Shown in pieces: positions 29,951-39,400 of a stretch of 44,448 nucleotides of DNA. The notes under the pieces are model-generated. The model saw nothing but the letters and a program-made list of their open reading frames with translations. It was not told the DNA's origin and searched no databases. The DNA is from Xanthobacteraceae bacterium. GTDB taxonomy: Bacteria > Pseudomonadota > Alphaproteobacteria > Rhizobiales > Xanthobacteraceae. The stretch is from the NCBI GenBank assembly GCA_028290465.1, contig JAQGJU010000103.1, positions 1 to 44,448 on the forward strand. Reading direction: 5' to 3'. The first letter of the stretch is position 1. Each line of letters starts with the position of its first letter. A program made the translations under genes and the position numbers.

Positions 29951-31006
29951 ATGAAGTGGTTGGACCGCGCCATTCAACGGCGCACGCTGCTGACGGGTGC
30001 TGGAATTGGCGCCGGCATTGGGCTTACCGCCAGTTGGCTGACCGGCGGCGCGGCGCAGGCCGCCACGGCCGATGCGGCTTCCAACACGGGCGAAGTCTGG
30101 AGCGCCGAATATTGGGCCACCAAACCCGGCCCCAAGGGCGACGTGAAGCTCAATCTATGGCGCAAGCGCCTCGGCGCGCCGGGCACCGACGCGCCCCGTC
30201 CGGTGCTGTTTCTGGTGCATGGCTCCTCGAATTCGTCGCGCACCAGCTTCGACCTCAGCGTGCCCGGCAAGGGCGAATATTCGCTGATGAACGTGTTCGC
30301 GCGGTACGGCTACGACGTCTGGACAATGGACCATGACGGTTATGGACGCTCCGGCAGTTCGGACAACAATTCGGATATCGCCAGCGGCGTCGTCGATCTG
30401 ACGGCCGCCATGGAGGTGGTGGCCCGTGAGACCGGGCGCAGCAAATTTCATTTCTACGGCACGTCGTCCGGCGCGATCCGGGCTGCCGCCTTTGCGCAGG
30501 CGCAGCCGCAGCGGGCGGACCGGCTGGTGCTGGTCGCTTTCACCTACAAGGGCACCGACTCTCCGACCCTGAAGCAACGCGCCGAGCGCGTCGAGTTCTA
30601 TCGTACGCACAATCGGCGCACCCGCGACCGGGCGATGATCCGGTCGATCTTCACCCGCGACAGTCTTGCATCGAGCTACGATCCGGCGGTCGCCGAAGCC
30701 CTGGCGGACGAGGAGTTGAAGTTCGGTGACCAGATTCCGACCGGAACCTATCTGGACATGACCGCCAACCTGCCGCTGGTCGACCCTGCCAAGGTGCAGT
30801 GTCCGGTGATGATGATCCGCGGCGATCATGACGGTATCGCGACGGTCGAGGACCTGTTCGACTTCTACCGGCAGCTTCCGAACGGCGACCGCCAGTTCGC
30901 GATCCTGCCCAACACGGCGCACAGTCCAGGCTACGCCAATAACCGCCATCTGATGTGGTATGCGACCCGGCAGTTCCTCGAGGCGCCGGCCCCAGTCGGA
31001 ACGTAA
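29951..31006 (+). CDS. Tat-exported alpha/beta hydrolase
   Basis: The 351-residue protein begins with a twin-arginine signal (QRRTLLTGAG, Arg10-Arg11, then a hydrophobic stretch to about 38), so it is probably exported folded. The hydrolase fold shows the oxyanion segment VLFLVHGSSNSS, the nucleophile elbow GTSSG with Ser172, a candidate acid in MMIRGDHDGIA, and the catalytic His in LPNTAHSPGY. An Asp-His-Asp-Gly segment (WTMDHDGYGRSG) follows the second strand. The substrate is unknown; esterase or lactonase activity are options. GGAGG lies just before the ATG at 29951. It appears monocistronic. Confidence 0.88.
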   Translation: MKWLDRAIQRRTLLTGAGIGAGIGLTASWLTGGAAQAATADAASNTGEVWSAEYWATKPGPKGDVKLNLWRKRLGAPGTDAPRPVLFLVHGSSNSSRTSFDLSVPGKGEYSLMNVFARYGYDVWTMDHDGYGRSGSSDNNSDIASGVVDLTAAMEVVARETGRSKFHFYGTSSGAIRAAAFAQAQPQRADRLVLVAFTYKGTDSPTLKQRAERVEFYRTHNRRTRDRAMIRSIFTRDSLASSYDPAVAEALADEELKFGDQIPTGTYLDMTANLPLVDPAKVQCPVMMIRGDHDGIATVEDLFDFYRQLPNGDRQFAILPNTAHSPGYANNRHLMWYATRQFLEAPAPVGT

Positions 31007-31375
31007 ACGGGGTCGCCGGAGCGGCTCCACGCGAAGGTGACGAAAATTTCATGTCCGGTGCGTCTATTGGACCGTGGGCCTGCCGGAACCCGGCGGCACC
31101 GCGCGAATTGTCCTTTTGCTTGGCTTTACGGCACTACCGGCGCCTTACCGATTGGTAAACGGCCGTTACGGCAGACCATACGGCATCTCCGCACACTGAC
31201 GTCAGCCACGGCGCAGCCCCAATTCGACGACACCAATCATAAGGATGCTTACTTATGACGAGAGCCGCACGAGCATGATCCCAAAAATATGCCCTCGGAC
31301 TTGATCCGGGGGTGGGAACAGGTTTTCGGGATCATGCTCAAACAGAGCTAGCAGAGCGGCATAGAACGGACCGAA
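31007..31375. other. Intergenic region before the RND efflux genes
   Basis: This 369-bp stretch holds a long inverted repeat (31271-31339) close to the efflux adaptor start. No regulator gene is present. A 35-residue frame at 31051-31158 has a GAAGG in front but no recognisable features. Confidence 0.5.
31271..31339. repeat. Intergenic palindromic repeat (GAGCATGATCCC family)
   Basis: GAGCATGATCCC (31271-31282) faces its exact complement GGGATCATGCTC (31328-31339). Inside is a smaller hairpin around CCCTCGGAC/TCCGGGGG, and GTGGGAACAGGTTTTCGGG. The same family recurs at the window end (44414). Such elements are frequent in Rhizobiales intergenic regions. Confidence 0.8.
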
Positions 31376-32650
31376 ATGAAAAAGCGATTGATCAGCGTCG
31401 CGTTGGTGGCTTTGGGCGGCAGCCTCGCCCTCTATTATTATGCGTTCGCCTCGACCTCGCCCAAATCCGAAACCCCGGCATCCCGCAGCGCCGCCCGTGC
31501 GAACGGCCCCAACGCGCAGGGCAGCCGCAATTCGGCCGCGCGCGGGCCGGCCGTCTCGGTCGTCACAGCGCCGGTCACGACTGCCGCCTTCCCGGTCCGC
31601 CGTCGAACCATCGGCGTTGTGGAGTCCGCCGCCGTCGTCACGCTGCGGGCGCGGCTCGACAGCCAGGTGCTGACCCAGCAATTCACCGACGGCCAGATGG
31701 TGAAGCAGGGCGACCTGCTGTTCACGCTCGACGACCGCGAGGTGCAGGCCATTGTCGCGCGCGATCTCGCCACCATCGAAAAGGACAAGGCCGCCGCGGC
31801 CCGCGCCGAAGCCGACCTGAAGCGCACGCAAGAACTGGCCACGCGCAATGTCGCCAGCCGGCAGACACTCGATCAGGCCGATGCCGACCACAAGGCGGCG
31901 ATGGCCACGCTGTCGGCCGACCAGGCGGCGCTCGAACTCGACCGCGCCAAGCTCAGCTATACCAAGATCAGCGCGCCGATCAGCGGCCGCACGGGCGCGG
32001 TCAGCGTCACGGCCGGCAATCTGGTCAGCGCCAGCGCCACCGCCGGCCTCGTCACCATCACCCAGATCACGCCGATCCGCGTCTCGTTCACCCTGCCGGA
32101 GCGCGACCTCGCCGATCTGCGCGCCGCCGCCGACCGTCCGGCGAAGGCCGCCGTGCGCGTGTACCATTCCGGCGAGACCACGCCGCGCGCCACCGGCCAG
32201 TTGAACTTCATCGACAGCAGCGTCGATGCGACGTCCGGAACCATCCTGGCCAAGGCCGGCTTCACCAATACCGATCTTGGCCTGTGGCCCGGCCAATATG
32301 TCGACGTCGAAGTCGACCTCAACGTGCTGCCCGACACCGTGACGGTGCCGACCGTCGCAATCCAGACCGGCCAGAAGGGCGCCTATGTGTTCGTGGCCAA
32401 GCCTGACCAGACCGTCGAGATGCGCCCGGTGACGACGGCTTCCAATGACGGCGACCGCACCGCCATTACGTCCGGCGTGACATCGGGCGAACGCGTCGTG
32501 GTCGAGGGCCAGGTGCGGCTCGCCGACGGCGCCCGCGTCACCGACAGCAATCGTGAGCGTTCGTCGCAGGCGCCAAAGGAAGGTGCACCGAAGGAATCCG
32601 GACCGCGCGAAGCCGCCCTCCCGCCGCGCGATGCGCCGCAGGCGCAATAG
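31376..32650 (+). CDS. RND efflux periplasmic adaptor (membrane fusion protein)
   Basis: The 424-residue protein has one N-terminal membrane anchor or signal (residues 4-24, LISVALVALGGSLALYYYAF). The conserved lipoyl half motif is RLDSQVLTQQFTDGQMVKQG with LLFTLDDREVQA. An alpha-helical hairpin (residues 120-185) and the barrel segment KLSYTKISAPISGRTGAVSV follow. The C-terminal 35 residues are charged and low in complexity. It links the inner membrane pump to an outer membrane channel; no TolC-type gene is nearby. The pump gene starts 19 bp after the stop codon. Substrates are unknown. Confidence 0.94.
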   Translation: MKKRLISVALVALGGSLALYYYAFASTSPKSETPASRSAARANGPNAQGSRNSAARGPAVSVVTAPVTTAAFPVRRRTIGVVESAAVVTLRARLDSQVLTQQFTDGQMVKQGDLLFTLDDREVQAIVARDLATIEKDKAAAARAEADLKRTQELATRNVASRQTLDQADADHKAAMATLSADQAALELDRAKLSYTKISAPISGRTGAVSVTAGNLVSASATAGLVTITQITPIRVSFTLPERDLADLRAAADRPAKAAVRVYHSGETTPRATGQLNFIDSSVDATSGTILAKAGFTNTDLGLWPGQYVDVEVDLNVLPDTVTVPTVAIQTGQKGAYVFVAKPDQTVEMRPVTTASNDGDRTAITSGVTSGERVVVEGQVRLADGARVTDSNRERSSQAPKEGAPKESGPREAALPPRDAPQAQ

Positions 32651-32669
32651 CACGGCACCGGGGCACCTC

Positions 32670-35600
32670 ATGAACATTTCCGAATTCTGCATCCGCCATC
32701 CGGTCGCCACCACGCTGATGTCGGCGGCGCTGATCTTCGGCGGGCTCTATGCGTATACGTTCCTGCCGGTCGCGGCGCTGCCGCGCACCGACTTTCCGGT
32801 GATCAGCGTCAGCGCCTCGCTTCCGGGTGCCGCGCCGGACACCATGGCGAACGCGGTCGCGACGCCGCTCATCAAGCAATTCACCACCATTTCGGGCATC
32901 GACACCATCAGTGCGTCGAGCTCGCAGGGCTCGACCTCGATCAGCATCCAGTTCGTGCTCGGCCGCGACATCGATGCCGCCGCCGCCGACGTGCAGTCGG
33001 CCATCGCCCGCGTGCAGCGCTCGCTGCCGGCCGAGATGGTCGATCCGCCAAGCTACCGCAAGGTGAACCCGGCCGACGCGCCGGTGCTGATCCTGGTGAT
33101 CACCAGCGATACCGCGCCGCTGCCGAAGCTCGACGCGTTCGCCCAACAGGTGATCTCTCCTGCGCTGTCGACCATCGATGGCGTCGCGCAGCTTTCGGTG
33201 TTCGGCAGCCAGAAATATGCCGTTCGCGTGCAAGTAAAACCGGACGCGCTGGCATCGCGCGGCATCGGCATCGACGAAATCCAAACCGCCGTATCGGCCG
33301 CCAATGCCAATACGCCGGTCGGCACCCTGGCCAACAAGGCCCAGCAGGTGACGCTGCAAGCCCGCACCACGATGAGCGACGCGTCGGAGTTCCGCGACAT
33401 CATCGTCGCGGTGCGCAATAACCGGCCGGTGCGGCTCGGCGACGTGTCGAACGTCATTGACTCTGTGGAAAACGACCAGACCGCAAGCTGGTACAACTCG
33501 ACACGCAGCATCATCCTGGCCGTGCAACGCCAGCCCGAGGCCAACACCGTCGACGTGGTGGACCGCGTCAAGGCGATGCTGCCGACCTTCAGCAATCAAT
33601 TGCCGCCGGGGGCGCAGCTACATGTGCTCAACGACCGCTCGGTCTCGGTGCGCGACGCCGTGCATGACGTGCAGCTCACACTGGCATTGATCGTCGTGCT
33701 GGTGATCCTGGTGATCTTCGTGTTCCTGCGCCGCGTCACGGCGACGATCATCCCGGCGCTGGCGGTGCCGATCTCACTGATCGCCACGCTGGGCGCGATG
33801 TATCTGTTCGGCTTCAGCATCAACAACATCTCGCTCCTTGGCCTGACGCTGGCGGTCGGCCTCGTGGTCGACGACGCCATCGTGATGCTGGAAAACATCT
33901 ACCGCCACATGGAAGAGGAAGGCCTCGGCGCCTACGAGGCGGCACTGAAGGGCAGCCGCGAGATCGGCTTCACGATCATCTCGATCACGGTGTCGCTGGT
34001 GGCGGTGTTCATTCCGGTGCTGCTGATGGGCGGCGTGGTCGGCCGGGTGTTCCATGAATTCGCCGTCGTGGTCACGACCGCCATCGCGGCTTCGGCCTTC
34101 GTGTCGTTGACGCTGACGCCGATGCTGGCCGCCAAGCTGCTGAGCCCGCCGGACAAGAATGAGCAAGTCAAAGGCTGGCACGCGGTGTTCGAACGCGGCT
34201 TCGCGGCGACCCTGCGGCTGTACGAACGCGGCCTCGACTTCACGCTGCGCCGCAAGCCGCTGATGCTCATCGTATTCGCGCTCACCGTCGCCGGCACCGT
34301 CTGGTTGGTGATTTCGACGCCGAAGGGCTTCTTCCCGCAGGAAGACATCGGACAGTTGAACGTCTCGACCGAGGCCCGCACCGACGTTTCCTTTGAAGCC
34401 ATGATCGAACTGCAGCAGCAGGTCGTTGCGACGCTGAGAAAGTCGCCGCATATCGCCAATGTGGCGTCCGTCGTTGGCACAGGCTCGGGCCTGAATTCCG
34501 GCCGGCTATTCGTCGAACTGAAGCCACGCAGCGAGCGCGCGGTGCTGGCCACGGTACTCAACGATCTGCGGCGCGATCTGTCGAAGATCGCAGGTATCCG
34601 GTCTTTCGTGGTGCCGGTGCAGAATCTGCAGATCGGCGGACGCTCAAGCCGGGCGGCCTATCAGTTCGTGATGCAGAGCATCGACCGCCCGCTGCTGAAT
34701 TCATGGTCGCAGAAGATGGCCGACGCGATGAGCCGCGACCCGACCTTCACGGACGTCAACAGCGACCTCAACATCAATTCCACCGAGGTGACGATTGCGG
34801 TCGACAAGGACAAGGCGCGCGCGCTCGGCATCACGGCCGACCAGTTGCGCTCGACGCTGTATTCGGGCTTCGGCACCCGGCAGGTCTCGACCATCTATGC
34901 GACCGGCGACAGCTACTCGGTCATCATGGAATACGATCCGTCGATCGACTGGAATGTCGGCCGGCTGCCGGACGTGCGGGTCCGCACCACCGACGGCAAA
35001 CTGGTGCCGATCGGTTCTTTTGCGCGGATCGAGCGCACGCCGGGCGCGCTGTCGATCAACCAGCTCGGCCAACTGCCGGCGGTGACGATCTCGTTCAACC
35101 TGCCGGACGGCATCGCGCTCGGCGACGCCACGCAGCGCATCGAACAGCTCAAGGCCGAACTGCAGGTGCCCGAGACCATCACGTCAACCTATTCGGGCAC
35201 CGCGAAGACGTTCCAGGATTCGCTGGCCAATCAGGGCATCCTGCTGCTGGCCGCCGTGGTGATCATCTATATCGTGCTCGGCATGCTGTATGAGAGCTTC
35301 ATCCACCCATTCACCATTCTCACCGGCCTGCCGTCCGCCGTGGTCGGCGCGCTGCTGGCGCTGAAACTGTTCGGCATGGATCTCAGCGTGATCGCCGTGA
35401 TCGGGCTGCTCATGCTGATCGGCATCGTGAAAAAGAACGCGATCATGATGATCGACGTGGCACTCACGCGGCAGCGCGAAGGCGTGTCGCCGGAGGAGGC
35501 CATCCGTTACGCGGCGGTTGTGCGCTTCCGGCCGATCATGATGACGACGCTGGCGGCGCTGGTCGGCACGCTGCCGATCGCGGTCGGGTTGGGCGCCAGC

Positions 35601-35801
35601 GCCGAGCTGCGCCAGCCGCTCGGCGTCACCGTCGTCGGCGGGCTGCTGGTGTCGCAGATCCTGACGCTGTACATCACGCCGGTGTTGTATCTCTACATGG
35701 AGAGCATCGCCGACTTCACGAAAGCCCATACCGCGTGGATCGGCGAGGCGATCACCGGCCGCAAGCGCGAGCCGGCCCTGCTGCCGCCGCCGGCGGAATA
35801 A
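32670..35801 (+). CDS. RND multidrug-type efflux pump, inner membrane subunit
   Basis: The 1043-residue protein is a full-length hydrophobe/amphiphile efflux pump of the AcrB/MdtB family: 12 membrane helices with large periplasmic loops after helices 1 and 7. The N terminus FCIRHPVATTLMSAALIFGG and the proton-relay pair in LTLAVGLVVDDAIVMLENIY (two adjacent Asp in helix 4) are diagnostic. Other family segments are PRTDFPVISVSASLPGAAPD and the C-terminal GIVKKNAIMMIDVALTRQRE. The frame is open back to 32553 and overlaps the adaptor, but the ATG at 32670 starts the family N terminus. It functions with the adaptor encoded just upstream. Confidence 0.96.
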   Translation: MNISEFCIRHPVATTLMSAALIFGGLYAYTFLPVAALPRTDFPVISVSASLPGAAPDTMANAVATPLIKQFTTISGIDTISASSSQGSTSISIQFVLGRDIDAAAADVQSAIARVQRSLPAEMVDPPSYRKVNPADAPVLILVITSDTAPLPKLDAFAQQVISPALSTIDGVAQLSVFGSQKYAVRVQVKPDALASRGIGIDEIQTAVSAANANTPVGTLANKAQQVTLQARTTMSDASEFRDIIVAVRNNRPVRLGDVSNVIDSVENDQTASWYNSTRSIILAVQRQPEANTVDVVDRVKAMLPTFSNQLPPGAQLHVLNDRSVSVRDAVHDVQLTLALIVVLVILVIFVFLRRVTATIIPALAVPISLIATLGAMYLFGFSINNISLLGLTLAVGLVVDDAIVMLENIYRHMEEEGLGAYEAALKGSREIGFTIISITVSLVAVFIPVLLMGGVVGRVFHEFAVVVTTAIAASAFVSLTLTPMLAAKLLSPPDKNEQVKGWHAVFERGFAATLRLYERGLDFTLRRKPLMLIVFALTVAGTVWLVISTPKGFFPQEDIGQLNVSTEARTDVSFEAMIELQQQVVATLRKSPHIANVASVVGTGSGLNSGRLFVELKPRSERAVLATVLNDLRRDLSKIAGIRSFVVPVQNLQIGGRSSRAAYQFVMQSIDRPLLNSWSQKMADAMSRDPTFTDVNSDLNINSTEVTIAVDKDKARALGITADQLRSTLYSGFGTRQVSTIYATGDSYSVIMEYDPSIDWNVGRLPDVRVRTTDGKLVPIGSFARIERTPGALSINQLGQLPAVTISFNLPDGIALGDATQRIEQLKAELQVPETITSTYSGTAKTFQDSLANQGILLLAAVVIIYIVLGMLYESFIHPFTILTGLPSAVVGALLALKLFGMDLSVIAVIGLLMLIGIVKKNAIMMIDVALTRQREGVSPEEAIRYAAVVRFRPIMMTTLAALVGTLPIAVGLGASAELRQPLGVTVVGGLLVSQILTLYITPVLYLYMESIADFTKAHTAWIGEAITGRKREPALLPPPAE

Positions 35802-35830
35802 TATAGGGCGAGATTGATCGGCAGGCTCAT

Positions 35831-35950
35831 CTTATCCCTCCCCCCGCTTGCGGGGGAGGGTGGCCGGTCACAGGGTGGGGGTTAGGCTGGACAAAGACCC
35901 CACCCCGGCTCGCTTTGCTCGCCGACCCTCCCCTTTCAGGGAGGGATAAG
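35831..35950. repeat. Long intergenic inverted repeat
   Basis: CTTATCCCTCCCC (from 35831) faces GGAGGGATAAG (to 35950), and CAGGGTGGGGG/CCCCACCCCGG form inner arms. CCCCCGCTTGCGGGGGAGGG near 35841 makes a further hairpin. It fills the space between the pump gene and the convergent ABC binding protein gene and could end both transcripts. Confidence 0.8.
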
Positions 35951-35956
35951 AAGGGC

Positions 35957-37018
35957 CTAAATCCCGAACGCCGCCGTGTACTTCTGCTTGATGTCTTCCG
36001 TGGCTTTTTCCTGCGCCTCGGCGTCGGGCGCCATCGTCTTGATCTGCGACAGCGGCACACGGCCGGCTTTCAGCGTCACGTCTGGATGATACGAGCGCAG
36101 GCCGGCGGCATCGGCGAGGAACTGCTGCGTGTCGCGCGAAGCCATGAAGCTCATGAACAGTTTCGCCGCGTTCGGATGCGGCGCGTTCTTGGCGATGGCA
36201 CTGCAGCCCGGAATGACCGGCGTGCCCTCAGTCGGATACACGATGGCAATCGGGGCGCCGCCGTCCTGCAAGGTCAGGTGCATGTATTCAAGCCCATCGG
36301 CCGCGACCGCCCGCTCGCCCAGCGCCAGCTTCTTGGGCGGCTCGGTCGACGACTGGATCTGCATCACCTTCTGTTTGCCGAGCTTTTGGAAATACTCCCA
36401 GCCGAGCACCCGCGCGGTCTGGAACGTCGAGGTGACGATGCCGCCGCTATAGCCCGGATGTGCCTTGACGATCTTGCCGCTCCATTTCGGATCGAGCAGA
36501 TCGGCAAAACTTTTCGGCGCGTCCTCGGGCTTCACGAGATTGGTGTTGTAGCCGATCGGCATCAGCGTGTAGCGCGTCGCCACATACATGCCGTCCGGGT
36601 CGCGCACCTCCGCCGGCCATTTGGCGACGTCCTCCGGCACATACGGCTCCAGGATGCCCTCGCGCTTCCAGGTGATGAACAACGCCTGATCCGAACCGTC
36701 CAGCACGTCGACAGCGTAAATCTTGCTGGACCGCTCCTGCTGGATGCGCTGGAACACGCGCTCGCTGCCGGTGCGCTCGACCTGTACCTTGATGCCGTAC
36801 TGCGCCTCGAACCGCTTGGCGAGGCTCTCGGCGACCTTGAGGTCGATGCCGGTATAGAAGACCAGCTTGCCTTCCTGTTTGGCGGCCGCGATCAGTTCGG
36901 GCGTCAGCGCGGTCGGGGCCGGCGGCGCGGCCTGGCTGGTCGAAGTGCTGCCGATAGAGATGCCGGCCATGAACGCGGCGAGAAAGACGCAGCGCAGCAA
37001 CGCACGCATAATGCCCAT
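35957..37018 (-). CDS. ABC transporter substrate-binding protein, iron(III)/spermidine-type
   Basis: The 353-residue secreted protein has a signal peptide (residues 1-31, cleavage near SQAAPPAP). The mature part resembles the FbpA/AfuA type: ELIAAAKQEGKLVFYTGIDL, SLAKRFEAQYGIKVQVERTG, GYNTNLVKPEDAPKSFADLL, and DPKWSGKIVKAHPGYSGGIV. It probably binds ferric iron or a small organic ligand in the periplasm; the exact ligand is open. AGGGGAA lies seven bases before the ATG at 37018. No permease or ATPase gene accompanies it, which is unusual. It is divergent from eutB with 156 bp between, so the two may share regulation. Confidence 0.88.
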   Translation of the reverse strand: MGIMRALLRCVFLAAFMAGISIGSTSTSQAAPPAPTALTPELIAAAKQEGKLVFYTGIDLKVAESLAKRFEAQYGIKVQVERTGSERVFQRIQQERSSKIYAVDVLDGSDQALFITWKREGILEPYVPEDVAKWPAEVRDPDGMYVATRYTLMPIGYNTNLVKPEDAPKSFADLLDPKWSGKIVKAHPGYSGGIVTSTFQTARVLGWEYFQKLGKQKVMQIQSSTEPPKKLALGERAVAADGLEYMHLTLQDGGAPIAIVYPTEGTPVIPGCSAIAKNAPHPNAAKLFMSFMASRDTQQFLADAAGLRSYHPDVTLKAGRVPLSQIKTMAPDAEAQEKATEDIKQKYTAAFGI

Positions 37019-37174
37019 AACGTTTCCCCTGTATGATTATGTCGGCGCTCGAGCGCGCATTTAGGTTATTGCCAGAAAATCTAGCACGTACCAGCCAAAG
37101 GCTGCAATTCGGCGCTATGCTAATATAGGCAGAGTCGGCCGCGGCATCGCGTCCCGGCCGTCAGGAATTAACCA

Positions 37175-38569
37175 ATGTACCGCGCGACCGTCGGCCACGA
37201 GCGGCATGTCTTCGACGATCTCAAAACCTTGCTGGCGAAGGCCTCGCCGGCGCGCAGCGGCGATGTGCTGGCCGGAATCGCTGCGACAAGCGCGGTCGAA
37301 CGCGTCGCCGCGCAATTCGCGCTCGCCGACCTGCCGCTCAAAACATTCCTGAACGACTTAGTGGTGCCGCACGAAACCGACGAGGTGACCCGGATGATCG
37401 TCGACAGCCACGACATCCGCGCATTCGGCCCGGTCGCGCATCTCACCGTCGGCGGTTTTCGCGACTGGCTGCTGTCGGATCAAGCAACCCCGGAGGCATT
37501 GACCGCGCTGGCGCCCGGCGTCACGCCGGAAATGGCGGCGGCGGTGAGCAAACTGTGCCGCGCGCAGGACCTGATGGTGATCGCCGCCAAGTGCCATGTG
37601 GTGACGCGCTTTCGCAATACGATCGGCCTCCCCGGCCGGCTGTCGGCCAGGCTGCAGCCGAACCATCCGACCGACGACGCGCGCGGCATCGCGGCCAGCA
37701 TTCTCGACGGGCTGCTGCTCGGCTCCGGCGATGCGGTGATCGGCATTAATCCGGCGACGGATTCGCCGGAGCGCGCGCATACGCTACTGTCGATGCTGGA
37801 CGACATAAGGCAGAAGCTCGACATCCCGACGCAGAGCTGTGTGCTGGCCCATGTCACGACCACGCTCGAACTGATCAAGCGCGGCTCGCCGGTCGATCTG
37901 GTGTTCCAGTCGATCGCCGGCACCGAAGCCGCCAACCGCGCCTTCGGCATTGACCTTGCACTGCTCAAGGAGGCGCGCGACGCGGCGCTGACGCTCAAGC
38001 GCGGCAAGACCTTCGACGACGAAACTATCGGCGACAATGTGATGTATTTCGAGACCGGCCAGGGCAGCGCGCTGTCGGCCGGCGCGCATCACGGTGTCGA
38101 TCAGCAGACCTTGGAGGCGCGCACCTATGGGGTCGCCCGCGCGTTCAAACCGCTTCTCGTCAATACTGTCGTCGGCTTTATCGGGCCGGAATATCTCTAT
38201 GACGGCAAGCAGATCATCCGGGCCGGATTGGAGGATCATTTCTGCGGCAAGCTGATGGGCGTGCCGATGGGTTGCGACGTCTGCTATACCAATCACGCCG
38301 AGGCCGACCAGGACGACATGGACGCGCTGCTGACCCTGCTCGTCGCAGCCGGCGTCAATTTCGTGATGGGCGTGCCGGGTGCCGACGACATCATGCTCGG
38401 CTATCAGAGCACATCGTTCCACGACACACTGGCGATGCGCGAACTGATGCAACGCCGGCCGGCGCCGGAATTTGAGGCGTGGCTGTCGCGCCAGGGATTG
38501 ACCGACGCGGCGAGCCGCGTGCGGCCGCAGGCGCTGCCGCAACAATTTCGCGCATTGCTGCCGGCCTGA
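37175..38569 (+). CDS. eutB: Ethanolamine ammonia-lyase large subunit
   Basis: The 464-residue catalytic subunit converts ethanolamine to acetaldehyde and ammonia by an adenosylcobalamin radical mechanism. Family segments are NDLVVPHETDEVTRMIVDSH, KLCRAQDLMVIAAKCHVVTR, the substrate-site loop RLQPNHPTDD, GDAVIGINPATDS, YFETGQGSALSAGAHHGVDQ, and GVPMGCDVCYTNHAEADQDD. The length fits E. coli EutB (453). CAGGA lies before the ATG. There is no cobalamin riboswitch in the 156-bp upstream region. eutC follows after 3 bp. No reactivase (eutA), permease, aldehyde dehydrogenase or shell gene is in the window. Confidence 0.96.
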   Translation: MYRATVGHERHVFDDLKTLLAKASPARSGDVLAGIAATSAVERVAAQFALADLPLKTFLNDLVVPHETDEVTRMIVDSHDIRAFGPVAHLTVGGFRDWLLSDQATPEALTALAPGVTPEMAAAVSKLCRAQDLMVIAAKCHVVTRFRNTIGLPGRLSARLQPNHPTDDARGIAASILDGLLLGSGDAVIGINPATDSPERAHTLLSMLDDIRQKLDIPTQSCVLAHVTTTLELIKRGSPVDLVFQSIAGTEAANRAFGIDLALLKEARDAALTLKRGKTFDDETIGDNVMYFETGQGSALSAGAHHGVDQQTLEARTYGVARAFKPLLVNTVVGFIGPEYLYDGKQIIRAGLEDHFCGKLMGVPMGCDVCYTNHAEADQDDMDALLTLLVAAGVNFVMGVPGADDIMLGYQSTSFHDTLAMRELMQRRPAPEFEAWLSRQGLTDAASRVRPQALPQQFRALLPA

Positions 38570-38572
38570 CCC

Positions 38573-39370
38573 ATGAACGACAACGCACCGATGAGCGACA
38601 CGCCCGCCCCGCTTGAGCCTTCCGACGATCCTTGGGTGAGGCTACGCGCCCACACGGCGGCGCGCATCGGCCTCGCGCGCAGCGGCGCCTCGCTGGCGAC
38701 CAAGCCCTTGCTCGACTTTCGCCTCGCCCATGCGCGGGCTCGCGATGCCGTGCATACGCCGCTCGATCAGACCAAGGCGCTGCACGATCTCGAAGCGCTG
38801 GAGCTTGGAATACCGGTCGTCACCGTGGCCAGCGCGGTCACGCGCCGCGCCGACTATCTGGCGCGGCCCGATCTCGGCCGCGCGCTGGCACCCGATGCCG
38901 AGGCAACACTCGCGCCATATCGTGGCGCCTACGACATCGCCTTCGTGGTGACCGACGGACTGTCGGCGCCCGCCGTCCAGGCCCATGCCGCACCGGTGCT
39001 GGCGCTCACCGTCCCGCTTTTGATCGAAGACGGCTGGCGCGTCGCGCCGCTCACCGTGGTGCGTCACGGCCGCGTTGCGATCGGCGATGCTATCGCGGCG
39101 GCGCTCAACGCCACCATCGTCGCCGTGCTGATCGGCGAACGGCCCGGCCTGTCGGCGCCGGACAGCATGGGTGCGTATCTGACATTCGCGCCCGGCCCGC
39201 AAACGACCGACGCCGACCGCAACTGCATTTCCAACATCCGGCCGGACGGCATTTCGTATGGAGACGCCGCGTTCAAGCTCGGCTACCTGCTGCGCGAAAT
39301 GCGCCAGCGCCAGCTGTCCGGCTATACGCTGAAGGACGACTCGGACCGGCTGCTGCTGGAGCCACGCTGA
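38573..39370 (+). CDS. eutC: Ethanolamine ammonia-lyase small subunit
   Basis: The 265-residue subunit forms the lyase with EutB and helps bind adenosylcobalamin. Typical segments are ARIGLARSGASLATKPLLDF, RLAHARARDAVHTPLD, VTDGLSAPAVQAHAAPVL, LIGERPGLSAPDSMGAYLTF and the C-terminal NCISNIRPDGISYGDAAFKL. The N-terminal extension is shorter than in E. coli EutC (295). The ATG lies 3 bp after the eutB stop codon, so the two are translationally coupled. The radical SAM gene starts 30 bp after its stop codon. Confidence 0.95.
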   Translation: MNDNAPMSDTPAPLEPSDDPWVRLRAHTAARIGLARSGASLATKPLLDFRLAHARARDAVHTPLDQTKALHDLEALELGIPVVTVASAVTRRADYLARPDLGRALAPDAEATLAPYRGAYDIAFVVTDGLSAPAVQAHAAPVLALTVPLLIEDGWRVAPLTVVRHGRVAIGDAIAAALNATIVAVLIGERPGLSAPDSMGAYLTFAPGPQTTDADRNCISNIRPDGISYGDAAFKLGYLLREMRQRQLSGYTLKDDSDRLLLEPR

Positions 39371-39400
39371 AGGAGCCGCCATCAACATGACGAGGCCGGG

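Noticed and set aside
29555-29977. 140-residue minus-strand frame in the UPF0104-hydrolase gap
   Set aside because: Arg/Ala/Gly-rich composition typical of random GC-rich frames, overlaps the hydrolase start and has no family resemblance.
31051-31158. 35-residue frame after the alpha/beta hydrolase gene
   Set aside because: It has a GAAGG in front but no recognisable features or hydrophobic or structured pattern; likely chance.
37019-37174. Cobalamin riboswitch upstream of eutB
   Set aside because: The 156-bp region has no recognisable B12-box and is short for a full riboswitch plus promoters on both strands.
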